From contig NC_092804.1 of NCBI RefSeq assembly GCF_040954645.1, positions 91,993,862 to 92,057,861 of the forward strand: a stretch of 64,000 bases of DNA, read 5' to 3'. The stretch comes from Diabrotica undecimpunctata (lineage: Eukaryota; Arthropoda; Insecta; Coleoptera; Chrysomelidae). The translations under genes and the position numbers were made by a program. The notes under the pieces were generated by a model. It saw only the letters and a list, made by a program, of their open reading frames with translations. It made no database searches and was not told where the DNA came from. Shown piece by piece: positions 56,391 through 64,000 of this stretch (position 1 is its first letter; the number at the start of each line of letters is the position of its first letter).

Positions 56391-58260
56391 CTAGCTGTCA
56401 ATGTCCGACTCTATCTCTAGATTAAAATTAGGGCAATTGGATGAAAATGTGGAAAGTGGGATGTCAACTTGGGAAGTCGACCGTACATTGTTGTGCCGAT
56501 TACTAACTAATACAGGTACTTCCTGTTCGTTAGTCTGAGTTTGTGGATTCCCTGAACGACATAGTCGTGCAACAGGACGGTACTTCCATAACGTGAGTAT
56601 CCCAATTATTACCATTCTAGTAATGATCCCGGTGGCCACAAAATAATGCCAATTAGATTCGTGAATCGATCGCCACTGCGTATGCGTCATTTCTTGTTCC
56701 AGACTCTCCTCCTCAAGTAACACATGACGTAGCTCTCCTCCTGGTATGTCAAGGTAGGTGTTTAGAGGCGTGTTAAACTTGCGGGGTGTCCTCGCCACCA
56801 GTTGGGCCACGGGAGTGATTGGCGACTTCAGGTAACTCGTCACTGCTCTGTCCACCCCACTGCTAGTGGGGAGTAATGTAATATTTTTCGTTTGGGCGAT
56901 ACATTTGGGTGAAAGCTTCAAGAATGTGACTCGTTCCAGTACTCTTTCGCTCCGATTTCCATCGCAAATAATGGATATGTGTATCGTGACTGGCGTGATA
57001 ACTAGCCAGAGGTTGGGAGTACCCATCTTACTCCATTGAGCTGTCTGTATTGTCCAGGCTACCACTGGACATGTGCTATTCTTAGATCGCTCATAAATTT
57101 CTTCTAGTATGCAGTTTGGTTGGGTATCCATGTTTCTTATAGCCGTTGGTGAGCACGCTATCTGCGCCTTTGTCAACAGTAAGCACCTTTTTCTATCTTC
57201 CGTGGTCAATTCGAAGTAGTGCAGTGTGTTATAATCTACGACCAGTAGATTCCTTGGGGCGACAAATGTGCGCAACACCGACCCCTCAACGTTAAGTGGT
57301 ATGGCCGTGACTTTGAGCATGGTGTACTTATTTTTCCCTGTCACTATGAAGTAGCCGATGACTGTTATATATCTGTCGTCATGACTGACTTCTGTTTCTA
57401 TAATGGGTTGTCGTCGTATTTCGACCCCTTGAGGCAGTATCTGCCCTGCTTTCCCTATTAATTTGGTTATTTCACCCGGTTTCACTATATCAATGAAGTG
57501 TCCGTGGTTATAGTAAAGGTTTAATATTCCCTCGTAAAATTGAGTATATTCGTTTATGAAGTCCATAACTTGTAATGCTATCGTTTGTATTCGTAACGTG
57601 CTATATTCGGTTTCTAGTTTTTGTGCTTTGTCTTCTACTTCGTTAAGTCCTTTAGATATTTCTTGTAGACCTGTGATTAGTGCTTTGTTAAACTTGTTCA
57701 TTTGCTCGTTTATCCTGTTCTCTGTGTGATTGATTGATGTTATTGTTTCTAACATTATCTTCGCCTGGTGCTGTGATCCCTTTATTAGCTCCTTTTGGTT
57801 ATTATCTAATGCTTCAATGTTACTGTAGGCTTCGTCATTGACTCCAAATACTGAGGTTAATATTGTTCCTAATATTCCTCTTCTTTCCCTTCCTTTTATT
57901 TCTACTGTCAGCCCCTCGCTTACTGACTCCGCCTTTCTTTGTCCTTCCTCTAACTTCTCTATTATATCCTTACAATTCACGATTTTTATCTCATGACACA
58001 GTTCTCGTACGCCTTGTATCATATTTCCTATTAGTTGGTGCTCTGTTCGAATTCTTCCTTTTTCGAGTAACACCTTTATTCGAAATGTTCCCCGGTCTAT
58101 GACGACCTCACCAAGGTCTTCTGTGAAAAATCCTGGTACCGGATTATATATTTTATACGGTTCTGCCTTTATGAGTTTTAACATTGTTAAAAACATTATA
58201 GCTACTAGTATTTTCTTCCATCTTAGTGCTGCTGCCTTTTTCGGCTTTTCCTGTTTCTCT
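56391..58260 (-). pseudogene. env: Envelope-like region (F-type fusion glycoprotein resemblance) of the BEL/Pao polyprotein
   Basis: About 620 codons continue the pol frame. A hydrophobic signal-like segment (ILVAIMFLTMLKLIKA, ~58215-58165) comes first. Then a furin-like site RERRG (~57890) is directly followed by a hydrophobic, Gly-rich ILGTILTSVFGV, like a fusion peptide. A long heptad-like helix runs over ~57830-57550, several Cys and NxS/T sites follow, and a membrane segment near 56640-56590 (GIITRMVIIGILTLW) precedes a ~70-residue tail. This layout matches baculovirus F-type and errantivirus envelopes. No internal stop was seen. Function as an envelope, and release by cleavage or splicing, are inference. 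Confidence 0.75.
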
Positions 58261-61200
58261 TCTTCCAGTCGTATTAGCTTATGTATGGGTCTTTTAGTCA
58301 GTTTCCCGTTTGCCTTTCTCACTGTTACTACTCTGGTTAATCCCTCCGCTCCAGGGTGTGTTTCTGTTACCCTCGCTAATGGCCATCTGCCTGGAGGTGT
58401 ATCCTCTTCTTTAATTATAACTATTTCTTCTTCTTTTATGTTAGGGTGCGCCTTATGCCATCTATTTCTCTGTTGTAATTGGTGCAGGTATTCCTGTTTC
58501 CAAATTTTCCAGAAGTCTCTTTTTATTTTCTCCACTAATCTCCAACTCGTCGGCATCTTCAAATAAGTCGTAAGCTCTTCTTCCCGATTTGGTGATATAA
58601 TTTCTCTCCCTATAAGGAAGTGAGCTGGTGTCAGGGCTATTTTCCCTTCAGGGTCTTCTGATGACCCACATAATGGTCTCGAGTTCATACATGCTTCTAT
58701 TTGTGCCAGCACCGTACTCAATTCTTCATATGTTAGAACTGTTTCCCCGATGATTCTTTTCAAGTGATATTTCATTATTCGCACTGCGCTCTCCCATAAT
58801 CCTCCGAAATGTGGTGCATATGCAGGTATGGCATGCCACTGGGTACCTAGTGCCAGTAATCCTTGTTTTATCTCGTCATCTATTTTTTGATTTTCTTTTT
58901 TCAACAAATTTGCTGTTCCTACGAATGTGGTTCCGTTATCGCTGTATACGTTGTTGCACTGTCCTCTGCGTGCCGTAAATCTCTTGAACGCTGCGATGAA
59001 TGCATCCGTAGACATATCGCTTACTACCTCAAGGTGTACTGCCTTCGTTGACAGACACACAAATACTGAGATGTAGCCCTTATAGCTCCTCTGTCCTCTG
59101 CCTCTCGTGGTACTTATTTTTATTGGCCCGGCATAATCTATCCCTGTGTTAGTAAAGGGATGACTCGGGTTCACTCTGTCTTTCGGTAGATCTCCCATTA
59201 ATTGTTGTGCTGCTTGGCTTTTATACCTCCTGCACCTTAAACATTTTGCTAGATGATCTTTCACGGTTCTTCTGCCGTTGATTATCCAGTATTTCCTTTT
59301 TATGTACTGTAGTGTTTGTTGTAATCCGCTATGTAGATTTCTTGCGTGACTATCTGTTATAAGTAACTTGGTTAATGCACTATCCTTTGGCAAAATTATC
59401 GGATGTTTTTCTCCGTACTTTAGATTCGTGTGTCTCAGTCTTCCGGTGACTCTTAGAATTCCTTGTCTATCCAGGAACGGTACCAATGACGCTAATTTAT
59501 TTTTCTTGTCTAATTGCTGTTTCTTCTCCAGCTTATTTATTTCTGGTTTGAAGTAGGCGTGCTGTGTGTGCTTTATCACCTTTAATAGCGTTTCCTCTAA
59601 TTCTTGGACTGTAAGCTGACTTTGTCCATTGTCCTTCTTTTTTCTGCATTTGTCTGCAAATCTCCTACAATATGAAAGTACTCTTCTCATTCTTTCTAAA
59701 TTTGAGAATCTCTCGCATATGTCCTCCTTTATCGTTGTCGTGTGCACCGTTATTTTCGTTTTGACTTCCTCCTCATTTGTCTCTGGTATTTCTTCTGATT
59801 CCTGAGTTAAAGTTTTGTTACTAGTCATCCAAGTTGGTCCCTTCCACCATAGCTCTGCTTCTAATAATTCTGATGCGGTACTTCCACGTGAGAGGATGTC
59901 CGCTGGATTTTCCTTTGTATCTACCTTATGCCAATTTTTCGGTCCTATAACGCGTCTTATTTCCTCTACTCTGTTGGCGACGAACATTTTCCACCTTTTT
60001 GATGATCCCCTTATCCAAGCCAGGGTTATCGTTGAGTCCGACCATGCATATACCTCAATGTTTTCCCTGTTCAATGCTTGTAGGGTTTTCTTCATTAAAT
60101 TTGCTAGTAGTACCGCGGCACACAGCTCGATCCTCGGTAACGTCGTTTTCCCTTTCAATGGTGCGACTTTCGATTTTGCTATCATTAGATTCGTTTTAAT
60201 TTCTGGGCCTAATACCCTTGAGTAGATTACCGCTCCATATCCTTTCATAGACGCATCTGCAAATCCATGCAGTTCTACTCTGTTTATCTTGCTTAAGTTG
60301 TTCCACCTGGGCAATGTTATTTTCTCCAGATTTACTAATTGCGCCTGGTATGTATTCCACCTGCTTTGTTGGTTGCTAGTTAATTCTTTATCCCAACTGG
60401 TCTTTTGCTCCCATAATTCCTGTATGAACATTTTCGCCTGAATTACTACAGGTGCTATCCATCCCAGTGGGTCGTATAGTTTTGCTACTTCTGACAGTAC
60501 GTGTCTTTTCGTTATTTTCTTTGCCGTCGTTATCCCTATTTTGAATGTGATTATATCCTCTTTAGGTGACCAGTGTATTCCTAACGTTTTCCGTACTTCT
60601 TCTTGTTTGAATGCCTTCGAGTCTACGTTCCTCATATCCTCCGGTACGTTCTTCATTATTTTTTCTTCGTTGCTCAACCATTTTCTAAGAGTGAAACCTC
60701 CTTTTCTGAACAGTTGTATTAATTCCTTTTGGGCTGTTTCTGCTTCCTGCACTGTCTCAGCTCCTCCTAGTATATCGTCTACATACATGTTTTCTTTTAC
60801 AATTTTCGATGCCAACGGGAACCTCGCTCCTTCGTCTTCTTGTAATTGTTGTATTGTTCTTAACGCTAAAAAGGGTGCTGCGGCCGTGCCGTATGTCACC
60901 GTCGTTAAGTTATACTCTTGTATGTGGTCCTTTGTGTCCTTTCTTCACAAATTTTTTTGATATTTTTGGTCTTCTTCTGCCATTCTGATTTGTCTAAACA
61001 TTTTTTCCAGATCCGCTGAGTATGCTACCTTATTGGATCTCCATCGTAATAGTATATTTGTCAAGTCTTGTTGTAATTTCGGCCCTGTGTGCATAATATC
61101 ATTCAGGCTTACTGCCGATGAGCTTTTGCTTGATGCGTCAAACACGGCTCTTATTTTCGTTGTAGTACTGTCCTCTTTTCTCACTGGATGATGAGGTAAG

Positions 61201-63695
61201 TAGTACCCATCTCCCTGGTTTTCTGCTATTACCATATGACCTTGGTTTTCATAATCTTCCATGAATTGTCTGTAATTCGCTTCTAACTGTTTGTCTTTTG
61301 CAAACTTCCTTTCTAGTTGCATCAATCTGGCGAATGCTTGCTGTTTAGATTCTCCTAACTTTGCGACGTCTTCCCTAAACGGAATTTTTACTTCGTATCT
61401 CCCTTCTTCATTCCTTTTTACAGTCTGTCGATACAGTTCTTCACATTCTTGTTCTTCCACTGAGAAACTTGTATCCTGATTTACTTCTTCTAATTCCCAG
61501 AAGTTCTTTATTTGTACGTCCATTTCTTGTCTTGATATCATACAGCTTACTTCTGCTTTTATATTCTCCCTTTCTCGTGCTATTCCCGAAACTATCCATC
61601 CTAGTTTGGTGTTTTGACTCAGGAGTTCATTACTTATTCTGTGCATCCCTTCTGTCAATATGTAACTGTATTCTTTTACTCCTAGTAGTAAGTCTATCTT
61701 CCCTACCTTGTAATATCTTGGATCTGCCAGTATTGCATTTTTCTCGTTATAGTCCGGTAGAATTATATCCTTTTCCGGTAAATTCCTTGTTATCTTCGGT
61801 AGTACTAGTGCTTCTATTTCCATCTCGAAGTCACTTTCGTAATGAGTTTCGATTAAAAGTTTCATACTCCAGTTGGCTGTTTTTTCTCCTGACGAGCCTA
61901 TCCCGGATATGGTCGCCTGTATGGGCTTCCTTGTTGTTCCTAGCGTCGTCGCAGCTTGTTCCGTTATAAATGCGCATTGTGACCCTTGGTCGATTAGTGC
62001 TCTCATTATGTGTGAATCTCCTTTCGCATCTCTTATGCGTACCACAGCTGTCGCTAGTAATGCTTCACCTTCCTTATGGCTTGCACAGTTTACTGAATTC
62101 TGCCCTCTTTGCTGGTCGTTGCTATTCCTAGGCCCATTGGTATCTTGTGTATTTTCTCGCCTTCCGTTATTTTGTTCTCTGGCGTTGTATGGATTATTAT
62201 TTCCTCCTCTGTACCTATCAGCTTGGTACCCGTTTCTTCTATTGTTTGAATCTCTTCCATTTCTTTCTTGTGTTTGTTCTCGTTTCGTTTCATTGGAGTT
62301 TCTTTTGTTGCTTGTGTTTCCTTTTTCATAATGCAACATATGGTGGTGGTCTCCGCCACAGTGTCTGCACCTATATTGTGAATAACATTGTTTTTCTTTT
62401 TTATGTGCTAGGCAGTTTGTACACAATCCTTTTTCTTTTATCATCCTGTTCCGGTCTCTTACATTGAGTTCCTGAAATTCTCTGCAGTTCGGTACTCCGT
62501 GATCTCCGTTGCATATCACGCAATGTGTTCTTGGTTTCCTAAGAGATCCTCCTTGCTTCTCTTGTCTTTTTTCTGACTCCAGCAGTTCCAGTGTCTGAAA
62601 TCTTCGCTGTAAGAATGTTTGTGTCGATTTGTACGTCGGTATCTCTCTACTGTCTCCAATGTGGTTTTCGTACAGCCTCCTAGTTTCATTGTCCCATTTC
62701 GTTATGATAATTCGGGCTATCAATGGGCTCCACGCTTCCGTGTCTGTTCCTAACCCTCCTATGGCTTCCAGACTTTCGTGGAAGGTGTCATGTAGTGATT
62801 TCAATGCTCTAGCAGAAGATTCCTTTACTTCCTGCGCTAGTAGCATCCTGTCTATTAATTTAAACAATATCATCCTTGGGTTCTCATACCTATCTTTTAG
62901 CATGTTCCAGGCCACTTCGTAGTTGGCCTCGGATATGTTTAAGTGTTGTATCATTCTGTTGGCTTCCCCTCTTACTTGAGTTTTTAGGTACTGCATTTTT
63001 TCTGCGTTTGATAACTGGTCGTTTTCATGTATTACTTTAGTAAACAGATCGTGGAAAGTTCTCCACGTTTCATATCTGCCTTCATACACAGGGATTTTTA
63101 CCTGCGGCAATGTCACACCGTCCCTCCTCTGTGTGCTTTCTGGCCGTTGCATTCCTGGCCTTATTTTCTTTAAAACTTCCCTGACTTTCCTCTTTAGATG
63201 ATTTATTCTCTCTACTTCTCCGATATCTGTAGCGTCCAGTTCCTCATTTACTGCTGCTTCAATCATTAGTGTATTCACCTTTTCCATGTATTCTCTTAAC
63301 TCTGACTGCAATTCTTCATCCTCCTGCAAGTCTTGTTCATTTTCTGGCCGTAATAATTCCTCGATTCTTTGTTTTCTTATCTGTATCTCCTTTACTTTCG
63401 GTGCTTTTCCTCTTTTCAGCACCCTTCCATATTCTTCCAACAGGGTTTTCCCCTCAATGTATGTCTTAAATACCTGATCATAGTATTTTGTTTCAAAATA
63501 TTTTTCTTTCGTTATACCCCCTTCTAGCAGCTTTTCGTGGTTATTTAAAAATTTTGCCCAATATTCTTCTAATTTTTCCTGTCTATCCCGGATGTATTGT
63601 TGATTTTTCCGAGATTGGGAATCCTTTTTTGTATTTGAAACGAGTTTCACTATTTCTGTTCCTATTTCCGCTTGCTTAACGTATAGACTCTCCAT
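56391..63695 (-). pseudogene. BEL/Pao gag-pol-env polyprotein, one nonsense codon
   Basis: One continuous minus-strand frame of about 2430 codons, broken only by TGA at 60947-60945 inside RT. Order: Gag with DUF1759-type part (VPVYEGRYETWRTFHDLF, ~residue 205) and Cys/His motifs CVICNGDHGVPNC and CRHCGGDHHHMLH (~395-460). Pao-type protease RALIDQGSQCAFI (~575). RT with KIRAVFDASSKSS and ADLEKMFRQIRM before the stop, and YVDDILGG after it. RNase H GFADASMKGYGAVIYS. Integrase zinc finger HSGLQQTLQYIKRKYW plus CLRCRRYK, then core GIDYAGPI, YSDNGTTFVG and GGLWESAV. DUF5641-type tail RWPLARVTETHPG. The envelope region follows in the same frame. An insect retrovirus-like element; the single break suggests a recent or only just inactivated copy. 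Confidence 0.93.
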
Positions 63696-64000
63696 GATTA
63701 TTTTAAAAATTTTTACATTCAGCGGTAAATATATTAGACAATACTAAATGTACGTTATGTATTAAATAAGTATACCTGTATTATAACACTTTCTTTTCTA
63801 TCGGAATGTGCAATTTAGTGAAATATGAGTTTGACCTTGCCTGCTGTGCTATTCTTTGCATTGAGGTAGGTCAAGATGTAATCCACACACTCTTATAATG
63901 ATATATATACATATATATATTGTTGTACTTTTGAATGTCCATAAGCAATAAAAAACCGATATACAAAATTTATTACTTAAATAAAAATTAAAATTATTGA
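63696..64000 (-). other. Leader side of the BEL/Pao element, incomplete
   Basis: AT-rich sequence upstream (minus sense) of the polyprotein start at 63695. The 5' LTR, if present, is not recognisable here and probably lies past the window edge. Confidence 0.45.

Noticed and set aside
57863..63679. Many plus-strand frames of 60-166 codons, rich in Phe, Ser and Leu
   Set aside because: Antisense shadows of the long minus-strand BEL/Pao frame.
1..64000. Host genes or RNA genes between the elements
   Set aside because: I checked the gaps for protein motifs and tRNA-like sequence and saw none, though short or highly intronic genes could be missed by eye.

Overview
This AT-rich window looks like a stretch of insect (arthropod) nuclear DNA made almost entirely of transposable elements. 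I recognise no host gene, rRNA, tRNA or CRISPR array. The insect assignment rests on the mix of elements: a BEL/Pao element with an envelope region, piggyBac, a DUF4817-type transposase, RTE/CR1/I-like LINEs, a DIRS element, Tc1, hAT and pogo-like relics. I cannot name the species. Layout: 0.5-6.9 kb is a partly tandem set of old duplicated segments carrying decayed LINE reverse transcriptase (RT) pieces, one with an RTE-like LINE inserted. 7.36-14.12 kb is a DIRS-type retrotransposon with diagnostic terminal repeats and internal complementary region, a decayed gag, RT and tyrosine recombinase, and a 4-kb array of about 16 hairpin-rich ~253-bp repeats. 14.4-18.3 kb holds LINE relics, one split by a dead Tc1 element. 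19.2-20.2 kb is a 5'-truncated LINE with a 15-bp target duplication. 21.0-22.1 kb is a broken DUF4817 DNA transposon. 24.5-29.3 kb is a decayed Ty3/gypsy gag-pol. 30.2-33.0 kb holds an LTR-like stretch and the pol tail of another Ty3 relic, interrupted by an internally deleted hAT element. 33.2-33.8 kb is a GC-richer array of CCAAT-containing repeats. 35.4-36.6 kb is a pogo-like transposase relic. The main nested structure is at 37.4-55.8 kb: a CR1-like LINE whose ORF1 is split by a piggyBac element at TTAA, and that piggyBac is itself split by a 12.0-kb Ty3/gypsy element with ~2.1-kb, almost identical LTRs and open gag and pol frames. The nested order and the target duplications (TTAA, ATAC) can be read directly. 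56.4-63.7 kb, on the minus strand, is a BEL/Pao element coding one continuous gag-pol-env polyprotein broken by a single nonsense codon. How the parts relate: the elements are independent insertions, not a pathway. The nesting gives an age order. The intact Ty3 element and the BEL element look youngest; the LINE relics and the 0.5-7 kb duplications look oldest. The most unusual feature is the DIRS-internal array: each repeat has three small palindromes sharing nearly the same 8-nt centre, inside an element whose own enzyme is a tyrosine recombinase.
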